From Caulobacter segnis (GTDB lineage: Bacteria; Pseudomonadota; Alphaproteobacteria; Caulobacterales; Caulobacteraceae), in assembly GCF_019931575.1 (NCBI RefSeq), contig NZ_CP082923.1, positions 1,984,001-2,048,000 on the forward strand: a stretch of 64,000 nt of DNA. Direction: 5' to 3'. The translations under genes and the position numbers were made by a program. Position 1 is the first letter of the stretch; every line of letters begins with the position of its first letter. Positions 1-8,079 of the stretch are shown piece by piece. The notes under the pieces were generated by a model, which saw nothing but the letters and a program-made list of their open reading frames with translations, did no database searches and had not been told where the DNA came from.

Positions 1-704
1 CGATCACGGTCGGCGCGGGTGGCGGCTACGCGTCCGACGTCACCAAGTTGGCGGACGGGAAGGGCCGCGTGGACGCCGACGGTTGGACGGCGGCGACCTA
101 TGCCAGCGTCCACCCGGCCTCTGGCGTCTTCGTCGACGCCGTGGCGGGCGTGGGCCGGCTGACCTTCGACACGCGTCGCACGACCGCGGCGAGCAGCGAG
201 CTGGTCAGCGGCCAGCGCGACGCCTCACTGCGGTTCGGCTCGCTGACGGCCGGCTACGACGGCGCGGCGCGCCGTGCGACATGGTCTCTCTATCTGCGCG
301 CCAAGGCGCTGGACGCCACGCTGGGCGCCTACGCCGAGCATGGTTCGGACACCTATGCCCTGGCCTACGACAAGCGCCGGCTGAACTCGCTGGTCGGCGT
401 CATCGGCGGCCGCATCCAGTTCGACCGCGAGGCTGGCGAGGTGCGGGTAACGCCGCGCGTGCGGGTCGAGTATTCGCACGAGTTCGCCGCCGTAGACCCC
501 CAGCGGATCCGCTACGCCGACTGGCTTGACGGAGCCTCCTACCAACTGGTGGGCGACGCCTGGGCCACGGATCGGGTGACCTTGGGCGTCGGTGGTGGCT
601 TCGGCTTCCAGAACGGCTGGTCGCTGGATCTCGACCTGGGCGTGGAGCTGGCCAAGCGTCAGTCGTCGGCCACGGCGCGGGTAGGGGCGGCCAAGCGGTT
701 CTGA
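1..704 (+). CDS. autotransporter beta-barrel domain, 3' end only
   Basis: The reading frame is open from base 3 to the stop at 702-704, so the gene starts upstream of the window and only about 233 C-terminal residues are visible. They alternate short polar and hydrophobic stretches with many Gly, Tyr and Arg, and the chain ends in Lys-Arg-Phe. A terminal aromatic residue is typical of outer-membrane barrels recognised by the BAM complex. The pattern fits the translocator domain of a type V autotransporter. The passenger domain is not in view, so nothing can be said about its cargo. A TTG at 48 is internal and should not be taken as the start. A hairpin follows the stop codon. Confidence 0.7.
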   Translation, partial: ITVGAGGGYASDVTKLADGKGRVDADGWTAATYASVHPASGVFVDAVAGVGRLTFDTRRTTAASSELVSGQRDASLRFGSLTAGYDGAARRATWSLYLRAKALDATLGAYAEHGSDTYALAYDKRRLNSLVGVIGGRIQFDREAGEVRVTPRVRVEYSHEFAAVDPQRIRYADWLDGASYQLVGDAWATDRVTLGVGGGFGFQNGWSLDLDLGVELAKRQSSATARVGAAKRF

Positions 705-709
705 GGATG

Positions 710-743
710 CCGGCCCGGGATCGTTCGCGCGGTTCCGGGCCGG
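710..743 (+). terminator. GC-rich hairpin after the autotransporter gene
   Basis: A 9-bp perfect stem (CCGGCCCGG at 710-718 pairing with CCGGGCCGG at 735-743) starts six bases after the stop. It lacks a clear T-run, so it is a possible weak or Rho-assisted terminator between two convergent genes. Confidence 0.4.
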
Positions 744-827
744 TCCTCTCACCGCAAGCCAGTGTCTGGTTCCGCGCAGCCCCCAATGTCGGCGCTTTGG
801 CGCGACCGCGCCGGGTGTTTCCACTCG

Positions 828-1688
828 CTATGCCGCCCTGGACACCGGCAATCGTAGAAATACATGTCCCGCCGCCGTGGGTTCCGGCAAGGCTCCGGCC
901 CGGATGTTCACCTGCAGCGACGGCAGAATCAGGGTCGGAGCGGAAAGGGTCGCGTCCCGCGCCGTCCGCATGGCGACAAAGGCGTCTTCGTCTTGGCCGT
1001 CTCGCACATGGATGTTGTGGGCTCGCTCGTCGGCGATGGTCGTCTCCCATCTGTGATCCGACCGGCCTTCGGGCAGGTAGTCGTGTCCGACGAAGACGCG
1101 GGTTTCCGGCGGCAGGGACAGCACCTTGCGGATCGAGCGATAGAGGGTCCGCGCGTCGCCGCCGGGAAAGTCGGCGCGGGCGGTGCCGTAGTCGGGCATG
1201 AAGATCGTGTCGCCCACGAAGGCCGCGTCGTCGATCCGGTAGGTCAGGCAGGCGGGCGTGTGTCCGGGCGTATGTATCGCGCCGATCGTCAAAGCGCCCA
1301 GCGCCAGGACGTCACCTTCGTTCATCAACACGTCGAAGACCGAGCCGTCGTCGGCGACGTCGGCCTCGAACACGGGGATGAAGGTCTTCTGCACCTCGAC
1401 GATCCGGGCGCCGATAACCACCTTGGCGCCGGTCTCGCGGCGGATGTAGTCGGCGGCCGACAGGTGGTCGGCATGGGCGTGGGTCTCCAGCACATAGGCC
1501 AGTTTCAGTCCTCGCGCCCGAACGGCCTCCAGCATGGCGTCGGCGGAACGGGTCGAGAGCTTCCCGGCCTTGGGCTCGAAATCCAGCACCGGATCGATGA
1601 TCGCGGCCGCGTGGGTGAGCGGATCGGCGACGATATAGCTGGCGGTGAAGGTGGCGGGATCGAAAAACGCTTGAACGTCGGGTCGCAT
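828..1688 (-). CDS. persulfide-dioxygenase-like metallo-beta-lactamase hydrolase (Blh/ETHE1 type)
   Basis: This 286-residue MBL-fold protein carries the metal motif HxHxDH (His70, His72, Asp74, His75), a later GHTP histidine, an Asp in VGDTIF and a GHDY histidine, as in ETHE1-type persulfide dioxygenases and Blh. These non-haem iron enzymes oxidise glutathione persulfide to sulfite in the cytoplasm. The start at 1688 has a good GGAGG site about nine bases upstream. It is divergent from a BigR/SqrR-type repressor, with an AT-rich operator in the 65-bp gap, which is the classic arrangement for Blh. The rhodanese and TauE/SafE genes across the gap supply sulfur transfer and sulfite/thiosulfate export. 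The assignment to this family is firm; the exact substrate is inferred from context. Confidence 0.85.
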   Translation of the reverse strand: MRPDVQAFFDPATFTASYIVADPLTHAAAIIDPVLDFEPKAGKLSTRSADAMLEAVRARGLKLAYVLETHAHADHLSAADYIRRETGAKVVIGARIVEVQKTFIPVFEADVADDGSVFDVLMNEGDVLALGALTIGAIHTPGHTPACLTYRIDDAAFVGDTIFMPDYGTARADFPGGDARTLYRSIRKVLSLPPETRVFVGHDYLPEGRSDHRWETTIADERAHNIHVRDGQDEDAFVAMRTARDATLSAPTLILPSLQVNIRAGALPEPTAAGHVFLRLPVSRAA

Positions 1689-1721
1689 GGCCGGAGCCTC
1701 CGATTGGCGAGATCATTTATA

Positions 1722-1750
1722 TTAGATCTTGCTAAATTAGATCAAGCTAA
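1722..1750. promoter_or_regulatory. candidate BigR/SqrR operator between the two divergent genes
   Basis: Two 14-bp elements, TTAGATCTTGCTAA (1722-1735) and TTAGATCAAGCTAA (1737-1750), lie 15 bp apart. Each is an imperfect palindrome with TTAG/CTAA arms. The block is strikingly AT-rich against its surroundings and ends three bases before the repressor start codon. BigR operators are AT-rich imperfect inverted repeats in the same position, so autorepression and repression of the dioxygenase are expected. Confidence 0.7.
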
Positions 1751-1753
1751 TAT

Positions 1754-2122
1754 ATGGCGTTCATGTTCGATCTTTCGCGTTTCGACGTCAGCCACTTCGA
1801 GGCCAGCGCCGCGCAGGCCGCCAAGCTCCTGCGCGCCCTGGCCAACGAACGCAGGCTGATGATCCTGTGCCAACTCGCCGATGGCGAACGGTCGGTGGGG
1901 CAGATCCAGCCCCTGGTCGGCCTTTCGCAATCGGCGCTCTCGCAGCATCTGGCGGTGCTGCGGGAGGAGGGCGTCGTGGCCTCGCGTCGCGAAGCCCAGA
2001 CGGTCTGGTACCGGATCGCCGATCCCGCCGCCCTCAAGGTGGTCGGCACGCTCGCGGAGATCTTCTGCCCTCCAGTGGAGAACGCCGCCCATGACCACGA
2101 TCCTGAAGCCTCTGAGGCCTGA
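1754..2122 (+). CDS. bigR: ArsR-family redox repressor, BigR/SqrR type
   Basis: This is a 122-residue winged-helix protein of the ArsR/SmtB fold with recognition helix SQSALSQHLAVL. Cys39 (in ILCQL) and Cys105 (in IFCPP) are 66 residues apart, the same spacing as the disulfide or polysulfide switch cysteines of BigR (42/108) and SqrR (41/107). Hydrogen sulfide or persulfide would link them and release the operator. No Shine-Dalgarno sequence precedes ATG 1754; the operator abuts it, so the mRNA may be leaderless. An ATG at 1763 is the alternative start. The 3' end overlaps the next gene by 32 bases, indicating one operon. The family and mechanism are well supported; the specific inducer is inferred. 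Confidence 0.85.
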   Translation: MAFMFDLSRFDVSHFEASAAQAAKLLRALANERRLMILCQLADGERSVGQIQPLVGLSQSALSQHLAVLREEGVVASRREAQTVWYRIADPAALKVVGTLAEIFCPPVENAAHDHDPEASEA

Positions 2123-2624
2123 CGACGCCGCCAAGCGCCTCGCCGACGGCCGCGCCGTCCTGATCGACATCCGCGAGGTCGACGAGTTCGCCCGGCGTCG
2201 GGCGAAGGGCGCGCTGTCGCGGCCGCTCTCGACGCTGGACGCCAAGGGGCTGGGCCTTCCCGATGCGCGCGAGGTGATCTTCACCTGCCGGTCGGGCATG
2301 CGCACCAGCGCCAACGGCGAGCGGCTCGTGGCCGCCTGCGGGCGCCCGGCGTACGTGCTGGAAGGCGGCCTCGACGCCTGGGACAGCGCTGGCCTGCCGG
2401 TCGAGATCAACGACAAGGCGCCGCTGGAAATGATGCGCCAGGTCCAGATCGCCGCCGGATCGCTGGTGCTGGCCGGCGTTATCCTTGGACTGACGGTCTC
2501 GCCCTGGTTCCTGGGGCTGGCCGGGTTCGTCGGCGCGGGCCTGATGTTCGCGGGGGCGACCGGCTTCTGCGGCATGGCGCGACTGCTGGCTCTGGCGCCC
2601 TGGAACCGGTCGGCGGCGGCCTGA
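2091..2624 (+). CDS. rhodanese with C-terminal DUF2892 membrane domain
   Basis: This 177-residue protein has an N-terminal rhodanese domain with active-site loop CRSGMRT (Cys66) and a C-terminal two-helix hydrophobic hairpin (about residues 115-170), as in E. coli YgaP. It would carry sulfane sulfur as a Cys-persulfide at the inner membrane face. The start at ATG 2091 overlaps the end of bigR, and the next gene begins four bases after its stop, so all three are probably co-transcribed and under BigR control. The in-frame region upstream of 2091 lies inside bigR and is not expected to be translated. Confidence 0.85.
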   Translation: MTTILKPLRPDDAAKRLADGRAVLIDIREVDEFARRRAKGALSRPLSTLDAKGLGLPDAREVIFTCRSGMRTSANGERLVAACGRPAYVLEGGLDAWDSAGLPVEINDKAPLEMMRQVQIAAGSLVLAGVILGLTVSPWFLGLAGFVGAGLMFAGATGFCGMARLLALAPWNRSAAA

Positions 2625-2628
2625 CGCC

Positions 2629-3405
2629 ATGGACGCCAGCCTTCTCGCGGCCGTCGTGAGCGGGGCGATCGTGGCGCTGCTGCTGACGCTGTTCGGCGGC
2701 GGCGGCTCGGTGCTGGCGACGCCCCTGCTGCTGTATGTCGTCGGGGGCCGGGACCCGCACGTGGCGATCGGGACCTCGGCGGCGGCCGTGGCGGTCAACG
2801 CCGCCGCCGGGCTCGTCGCCCAGGCGCGGGCCGGCCGCGTGAAATGGCCCTGCGCCCTGACCTTCGGCGCGCCGGGCCTGCTGGGCTCGCTCGTCGGCGC
2901 GCACCTGGCCAAGGCCATGGCCGGAAATCACCTGCTGGCCGGATTCGCCCTGGCCATGGCGGCGGTCGGCCTGTCGATGTTCCGCGCTCCGGGTTCGCCC
3001 GGCGACCCGGATGTCCGTATCGACCCGGACAAGGCCTTGCGGCTGGTTCCCGTCGGCGCCGCCACGGGCCTGGCGGCGGGCTTCTTCGGCATCGGCGGCG
3101 GTTTCCTGATCGCGCCGGGGCTGATGGCCGTCACGGGCATGACGCTGGCCAACGCGGCGGCCTCGTCCCTGGTGTCGGTCGCGCTGTTCGGCGCGGCGAC
3201 CAGTGTCAGCTATGCGGCGTCGGGACTGGTGGACGGACCCGTGTTCCTGGCCCTGGTCCTGGGGGGCGGCGTTGGCGTGTTCGCGGGCGCGCGCCTGGCC
3301 CCGCGCCTGGCGTCGCGCGCCTTGCTGGCGCGCCGGCTGTTCGCCGCCATGATCGTCGCGACGGCGGCCTACGTGCTCTGGCGGGCGACGCTGAGCCAGG
3401 TGTGA
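2629..3405 (+). CDS. TauE/SafE (TSUP) family permease
   Basis: This 258-residue polytopic protein has about eight hydrophobic segments and two pseudo-repeat halves, each with a glycine-rich loop (FGGGGS near the N-terminus, FGIGGGF near residue 155), the signature of the TSUP family. Members export sulfite, thiosulfate or sulfoacetate. As the last gene of the bigR operon it most likely removes sulfite made by the persulfide dioxygenase. Substrate direction cannot be read from sequence. Confidence 0.8.
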   Translation: MDASLLAAVVSGAIVALLLTLFGGGGSVLATPLLLYVVGGRDPHVAIGTSAAAVAVNAAAGLVAQARAGRVKWPCALTFGAPGLLGSLVGAHLAKAMAGNHLLAGFALAMAAVGLSMFRAPGSPGDPDVRIDPDKALRLVPVGAATGLAAGFFGIGGGFLIAPGLMAVTGMTLANAAASSLVSVALFGAATSVSYAASGLVDGPVFLALVLGGGVGVFAGARLAPRLASRALLARRLFAAMIVATAAYVLWRATLSQV

Positions 3406-3477
3406 AGCGCATCGCGAACACGGCTGTCCGCCCTCTGGTGCCATCTTCATCGCGGCCACCAGATGGCCGGGCTGTGA

Positions 3478-4011
3478 TCAGGCCGCGGTGTCGTCGGCGG
3501 TCTCCACCTGGCCGATCTCGTCGAGGCGGCGCTGGAGCGACAGGCGGTCCAACGTGCTCATGGGCAAGGCGCAGAACAGGCTGATGCGGTTGTTGAGCTG
3601 GCGATAGGCGTCGGCGAAGGCCAGAGCGATCTCGGCCTCGGAGCCGGTGGCGGCGGACGGGTCGGGAATGCCCCAGTGGGCCGTCATCGGCTGGCCAGGC
3701 CAGATCGGACAAACCTCGCCGGCGGCGTTGTCGCAGACCGTGAACACGAAATCGAGGGGCGGGGCGGCGGGATTGTCCGACGCCGAGAACTCCTCCCAGC
3801 TCTTCGAGCGCAGGTCGCCGGTGTCGTAGTCCAGGTGCTTCAGCAGATTGATCGCGTGCGGATTGATCCTTCCGCTCGGCATCGAGCCGGCCGAATAGGC
3901 CTTGAAGCGCCCCGCGCCGACGCGGTTCATCAGGCATTCGGCCAAAACTGAACGCGCCGAATTATGGGTGCAAAGGAAGAGGACGTTCATCGGGCGATGC
4001 TCGGTGCTCAT
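3478..4011 (-). CDS. arsC: arsenate reductase, low-molecular-weight phosphatase type
   Basis: The P-loop CTHNSAR (Cys14 to Arg20) is the CX5R active site of low-molecular-weight phosphatase-type ArsC, which reduces As(V) to As(III) in the cytoplasm. Further cysteines follow in [13 protein letters not shown]. The start at 4011 overlaps the arsR stop by four bases (ATGA), showing translational coupling; an in-frame ATG at 3990 (MNVLFLC) is the alternative. Length (177 residues) is normal. The gene is convergent with the TSUP permease. Confidence 0.88.
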   Translation of the reverse strand: MSTEHRPMNVLFLCTHNSARSVLAECLMNRVGAGRFKAYSAGSMPSGRINPHAINLLKHLDYDTGDLRSKSWEEFSASDNPAAPPLDFVFTVCDNAAGEVCPIWPGQPMTAHWGIPDPSAATGSEAEIALAFADAYRQLNNRISLFCALPMSTLDRLSLQRRLDEIGQVETADDTAA

Positions 4012-4379
4012 GCGAGTTCCTTCTCCATCAGGCAGGTTCCGTCGCAGGCCTCGGCCTTGGCGACGATCGCGCCCAGCGGGACGCAGATCTGGGGCGCGCC
4101 GTCGCAGCAGTCTTCCATCAGGAAACCGAGGAGGCCGCTCATGGCGGCGTAGTCCGCCGAGTAGATGATCGACCGGCCTTCGCGCCGGGACCCGATCAGG
4201 CCGGCGTGGGAAAGAACGTTGAGATTGGCCGACAGGCTGTTGGGCAGGACTTCCAGCGTCCGGGCGATGTCGCCGGCGGCCATCCCGACCGGGCCGGCCT
4301 TCACCAGCAGGCGGAAGATCGCCAGGCGGCCTTCGTGGCCGAGGGCCGAGAGCATGTTGACAGCGGGCTTCGATTCCAT
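4008..4379 (-). CDS. arsR: ArsR-family arsenite-responsive repressor
   Basis: This 123-residue winged-helix repressor starts with the typical ArsR N-terminus ([16 protein letters not shown]). Cysteines 91, 92 and 99 cluster in [14 protein letters not shown] and two more lie at 112 and 116. A C-terminal Cys-Cys-x(n)-Cys group is the As(III) site of the Acidithiobacillus-type ArsR, so arsenite sensing is likely. The ATG lies inside a perfect palindrome (4377..4391), and the promoter geometry suggests a leaderless mRNA. Its 3' end overlaps arsC. Confidence 0.87.
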   Translation of the reverse strand: MESKPAVNMLSALGHEGRLAIFRLLVKAGPVGMAAGDIARTLEVLPNSLSANLNVLSHAGLIGSRREGRSIIYSADYAAMSGLLGFLMEDCCDGAPQICVPLGAIVAKAEACDGTCLMEKELA

Positions 4380-4414
4380 ATTTCCAATATGATCGAATTA
4401 TTCGACAGTTCAAT
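4357..4414. promoter_or_regulatory. divergent ars promoter/operator region
   Basis: Two palindromes lie between arsR and arsH: CATATTTCCAATATG (4377-4391, 6-bp arms) and TCGAATTATTCGA (4393-4405). The first contains the arsR start codon. On the minus strand TTGAAC (4409-4414) and CATATT are 16 bp apart, placing the transcript start at or next to the arsR ATG. On the plus strand a perfect -35 hexamer TTGACA lies at 4357-4362, inside arsR; its -10 is weak. ArsR bound here would shut both directions. Confidence 0.6.
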
Positions 4415-5168
4415 GACGCCGTTGGAGTCGCCCGTGGCCGATCTTCCTGCTCTCGACCCGAAATTCCTCGCCAAGGTCGACCTGGGCCGGCTCGAGGTCG
4501 CGGAGCCCGCGCGTCATCCGCCGCGCATCCTGCTGCTCTACGGATCGCTGCGGGAGCGGTCCTTCAGCCGCCTTCTGGTCGAGGAGGCGGCCCGCATTCT
4601 CCAGGTCCTGGGGTGCGAGACGCGCATCTTCGATCCTCGAGACCTGCCGCTGCCGGACGCCACCGGCCCGGAGCATCCGAAGGTCCAGGAGTTGCGGGCG
4701 CTGTCGCAGTGGTCCGAGGGGCAGGTCTGGTGCAGTCCCGAGCGCCACGGCGCGATCAGCGGGATCATGAAGGCGCAGATCGACTGGATCCCGCTGGAGA
4801 TCGGCAGCGTCCGCCCGACCCAGGGCAAGACCCTGGCCGTCATGCAGGTCAGCGGCGGATCGCAGTCGTTCAACGCGGTGAACACCTTGCGCCTGCTGGG
4901 GCGGTGGATGCGGATGATCACCATCCCGAACCAGTCGTCCGTGGCGATGGCCTACAGGGAATTCGACGAGCACGACCGCATGAAGCCGTCCAGCTACTAC
5001 GACCGGGTGGTCGACGTGATGGAGGAACTGGTGAAGTTCACCCTGTTGACGCGGGATCGCGCGGACTACCTGGTCGACCGCTACAGCGAGCGGAAGGCCC
5101 ATGGCCGTATCCCCGAACACGTCGCGCTCGCCGCCGAAGCCATGAAACACGAGGTCGCCCCCGCATGA
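4413..5168 (+). CDS. arsH: ArsH NADPH-dependent FMN oxidoreductase
   Basis: The protein carries the flavodoxin-like FMN loop GSLRERSFS near residue 45 and the ArsH blocks [18 protein letters not shown] and [19 protein letters not shown]. ArsH oxidises trivalent organoarsenicals and reduces quinones or azo compounds with NADPH. ATG 4413 is preferred because ATG 4389 lies inside the operator palindrome, ten bases from the divergent arsR start. From 4413 the product has 251 residues. Its stop overlaps the next start (ATGA), so it is coupled to arsN. Confidence 0.88.
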   Translation: MTPLESPVADLPALDPKFLAKVDLGRLEVAEPARHPPRILLLYGSLRERSFSRLLVEEAARILQVLGCETRIFDPRDLPLPDATGPEHPKVQELRALSQWSEGQVWCSPERHGAISGIMKAQIDWIPLEIGSVRPTQGKTLAVMQVSGGSQSFNAVNTLRLLGRWMRMITIPNQSSVAMAYREFDEHDRMKPSSYYDRVVDVMEELVKFTLLTRDRADYLVDRYSERKAHGRIPEHVALAAEAMKHEVAPA

Positions 5169-5674
5169 CCAACGCGACGCTCAGGGCTCGACCCGCCACG
5201 ATCGCCGATGCTCCCGCCATGGCCGCGATCTACAACGAGGGCATGGAGGATCGGGTCGCCACCTTCGAGACGACCCCGCGCACGGCGCGGGATCTGGAGG
5301 GCTGGTTCGATGGGCGCCATCCGATCATCGCCGTGATCGACCAGGACGATCAGGTCGTCGGCTACGCGGCGACCTTCTCCTACGCCGATCGCTGCTGCTA
5401 TGCGGGCATCGCCGAGTTTTCGGTCTATGTCCGGCGCTCCCACCGTGGGCGAGGCGTCGGCGCCGTGGCGATGACCGCGCTGATCGACGCCGCGATCAAG
5501 GCGGGCTTCTGGAAACTGCTGTCTCGGGTTTTCATCGAGAACAAGGCCAGTCTGACCCTGTTGCGATCGGTCGGCTTCAGGGAAGTCGGCATTCACGAAA
5601 AGCACGGCAAGCTCGACGGCGTCTGGCGTGACGTGGTGGCCGTGGAGAGGGTGCTGGAGGCCAATCTCGCCTAG
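5165..5674 (+). CDS. arsN: ArsN-type GNAT N-acetyltransferase
   Basis: This 169-residue GNAT protein has the acetyl-CoA loop [14 protein letters not shown] (Q/RxxGxG/A type) and the family C-terminus [25 protein letters not shown] cut around residues 130-155. Proteins of this kind in ars operons (ArsN) acetylate organoarsenicals related to phosphinothricin. The ATGA overlap with arsH and the ars context favour that role over phosphinothricin acetyltransferase. The substrate is inferred. Confidence 0.75.
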   Translation: MTNATLRARPATIADAPAMAAIYNEGMEDRVATFETTPRTARDLEGWFDGRHPIIAVIDQDDQVVGYAATFSYADRCCYAGIAEFSVYVRRSHRGRGVGAVAMTALIDAAIKAGFWKLLSRVFIENKASLTLLRSVGFREVGIHEKHGKLDGVWRDVVAVERVLEANLA

Positions 5675-5690
5675 GTGAGATTAGCCGGCG

Positions 5691-6743
5691 TCACTCAGCC
5701 GCTCGTCGGGCCAGCCACTGATCGACGGCCTGCTGGATGAACTTGGAGTCCCGCGCCGCGCCCCGGATCGTGGCCGAGGAGAGGTCTTTCTGCCAGGGGA
5801 GGCCGACGAAGAAGAGACCGGGGCAGGGCAGGGAAACGCCCCGACGGTGTATCGGCCAGCCTCGCGCGTCCAGCGCGCCAGTCCCTTGCAGGAAGTCCAG
5901 GGTCGGTGAGAAGCCGGTCGCGAAGATCACCGCGTCGACGGGCTCCTCGACGCCGTCCGTCCAGATGACGCCGCTGGTCGTGAAGCGGCTGAACATCGGC
6001 CGCTGGTCAGGCTGGCCCGAGCGCAGGGCGCGCCGGTAGCGGCCATCGTCGACGACCGGCGCGGTCGGGTCGCCAGGAAGGCTGACATTGTCCAGGCCCG
6101 TCCACTTCAGCCAGAAGTGGATATCCTTCCCCAGCAACCTTTGCGGGACCAGTTTTACCGGGCCGCGCGTGGCCAGCGACACCTTGGCGACCTTCGCCAG
6201 TTCCACGGCGATCTGGACCGCCGAATTGCCGGCCCCGACCACGACGACGCGCTGGCCGGCATAGGGCTCCGGCCGTCGATAGTCGCGCGAGTGCAGGCGC
6301 TGGCCTTGGAAGGCGTCCTCGCCGTCGATGCGTGGCGTCTTGGGCGTCCCGAACCCACCGCTGGCGACCAGCACCGCGCGGCCTTCACGCTGGCGCCCGT
6401 CCTTCGCCGTGACGGCGTAGCCGGAAGAACGAGCGAGGGCCTCCACCCGTGTCACCTGGAAGTCCACGAGGATCGGCAGGTCGAAATGTCGGGCGTAGTC
6501 GCGCATGTAGCCGACCACCTCGTCGCGCTTGGGGTATCGCTCCGGATCGCCGGGAAACTCCAGGTCCGGTAACCGCGAGTACCGGGCCGGGGAGAAGAGC
6601 GTGAGACTGTCGTAGTAGCAGGGCCAGGAGCCTCCCGCCTGGCTCGCCGCCTCGACGATTTCGAACTCAAGTCCTTTGGCCTTGGCGCGCCGACCGGCCG
6701 CCAGGCCCGCTTGCCCCGCGCCAATGATCACCAGGTCGAGCAT
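5691..6743 (-). CDS. arsO: ArsO-type FAD/NADPH monooxygenase
   Basis: This 350-residue flavoprotein has an N-terminal FAD fold (IIGAGQAGLAAG), a central NADPH fold (VVVGAGNSAVQIAVEL, about residue 170) and the ATGFSPTLDFL block of flavin monooxygenases. The size and the ars neighbourhood match ArsO, a putative monooxygenase common in ars clusters whose reaction is poorly defined. The gene is convergent with arsN, 16 bp apart, and divergent from the PiT gene over 174 bp. It could instead oxidise another thiol or amine substrate. Confidence 0.78.
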   Translation of the reverse strand: MLDLVIIGAGQAGLAAGRRAKAKGLEFEIVEAASQAGGSWPCYYDSLTLFSPARYSRLPDLEFPGDPERYPKRDEVVGYMRDYARHFDLPILVDFQVTRVEALARSSGYAVTAKDGRQREGRAVLVASGGFGTPKTPRIDGEDAFQGQRLHSRDYRRPEPYAGQRVVVVGAGNSAVQIAVELAKVAKVSLATRGPVKLVPQRLLGKDIHFWLKWTGLDNVSLPGDPTAPVVDDGRYRRALRSGQPDQRPMFSRFTTSGVIWTDGVEEPVDAVIFATGFSPTLDFLQGTGALDARGWPIHRRGVSLPCPGLFFVGLPWQKDLSSATIRGAARDSKFIQQAVDQWLARRAAE

Positions 6744-6917
6744 CGCGCGTCTCCGAATTTATGCGGGTGGACGGATTTTTCGTCTCCTAGTAGTATCACG
6801 TCAAAATGCGACCAAGCGATGAAATCGCGTGGTCGGTGCGCGCCTCGTTCGTCCGCGCCTCAGCCTCGATCCGTTCAGTTCGCGTCCCATCAAGCGTTTC
6901 GCTCGGAGGGTCTGTCC

Positions 6918-8063
6918 ATGGTCTTGGTGGCGTTTCTGCTCATTTCGACGCTGTTTCTGGCCTACGCCAACGGCGCCAACGACAACTTCAAGGGCGTGGC
7001 CACGCTCTATGGGAGTTACGCCGTCGACTATCGTACGGCGTTGATCCTCGGGACCACGGCCACCTTCCTCGGGGGGCTGGCCTCGCTGGCCTTGGCCTCG
7101 GGGCTGGTCAAGATGTTCTCGGGCGCCGGCGTCGTACCGGCCGAGATCGCCGCCACGCCCGGTTTCCTCGCCTCGGTTTCGGCGGCGGCGGCCGTGACGG
7201 TGATCCTGGCCACCCGGCTGGGCCTGCCCGTGTCGACCACCCACAGCCTTATCGGCGCGATCATCGGCGCGGGCCTCGTCTTCATCGGTCCGCACCTGAA
7301 TCTCGCGGTCCTCGGCAAGGCCTTCGCCCTGCCGCTGATCGTCAGCCCCATCGCCGCGGTCTTGCTGACCACCGTCCTGTACGGCGTGCTGCACGCGATC
7401 TCGACGCGCTGGGGTCTGAAGCGCGAGACCTGCGTCTGCGTCGATGGCGTGCGCCTGACCGCCGTTGGCAGCCTGCAGCTGGTTCCAGCCGGCGCCGAGG
7501 GCTACGCCACGGCGGTCGCCCGCGACACCGGCGCGGTCATCGTCGTGACCTCGGCCCAGCAATGCGTCGAGAAGTACGGAGGCCGGGTGCTGGGCGCCAG
7601 CATTCAGCAGGTCGTGGACGCCGCCCACTACGTCAGCGCCGCCTCGGTCAGTTTCGCGCGCGGCCTCAATGACACGCCCAAGATCCTGGCCCTGGTCTTG
7701 GCCGCCCAGGCGCTGGACATCCGCTCGGGGGCGCTGGCCGTGGCCTTGGCGATGGCGGTCGGCGGTCTGCTCAGCGCACGCCGGGTGGCTCAGACCATGG
7801 GGCGGGGCATCTCGCAAATGAACGACGGCCAGGCCTTGTCGGCCAATCTGGTCACCGCGTTCCTGGTGATCGTCGCCAGTCGTCTGGGCCTGCCGGTCTC
7901 CACCACCCAGGTCAGCGTCGGCGCGATCGCCGGGGTGGGCCTGATCAACGGAAGCGTCAATCGCGCCACGCTGTCGGGCATCGTGGCCTCGTGGCTCCTG
8001 ACCTTGCCAATCGCTGCGATCTGCGGGGCGCTGGCGGCGCTGGTTCTTCGCAATCTCCATTAA
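6918..8063 (+). CDS. pit: PiT-family inorganic phosphate transporter
   Basis: This 381-residue membrane protein has the two PiT inverted-repeat signatures, GANDNFKGVATL near the N-terminus and GLNDTPKILAL near residue 250, and two copies of GLPVSTTH/GLPVSTTQ. PiT proteins import metal-phosphate with the proton gradient. A hydrophilic insert (about residues 165-235) lies between the halves. ATG 6918 follows a GGAGG at 6905-6909. Location beside an arsenic cluster may reflect phosphate/arsenate competition; PiT also lets arsenate in. The next gene starts 16 bases downstream. Confidence 0.88.
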   Translation: MVLVAFLLISTLFLAYANGANDNFKGVATLYGSYAVDYRTALILGTTATFLGGLASLALASGLVKMFSGAGVVPAEIAATPGFLASVSAAAAVTVILATRLGLPVSTTHSLIGAIIGAGLVFIGPHLNLAVLGKAFALPLIVSPIAAVLLTTVLYGVLHAISTRWGLKRETCVCVDGVRLTAVGSLQLVPAGAEGYATAVARDTGAVIVVTSAQQCVEKYGGRVLGASIQQVVDAAHYVSAASVSFARGLNDTPKILALVLAAQALDIRSGALAVALAMAVGGLLSARRVAQTMGRGISQMNDGQALSANLVTAFLVIVASRLGLPVSTTQVSVGAIAGVGLINGSVNRATLSGIVASWLLTLPIAAICGALAALVLRNLH

Positions 8064-8079
8064 GGCGGGGAGATACGCG

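Noticed and set aside
4389..4412. ATG 4389 as the arsH start
   Set aside because: It lies within the operator palindrome, ten bases from the divergent arsR ATG, leaving no space for a leader or ribosome site; ATG 4413 fits better.
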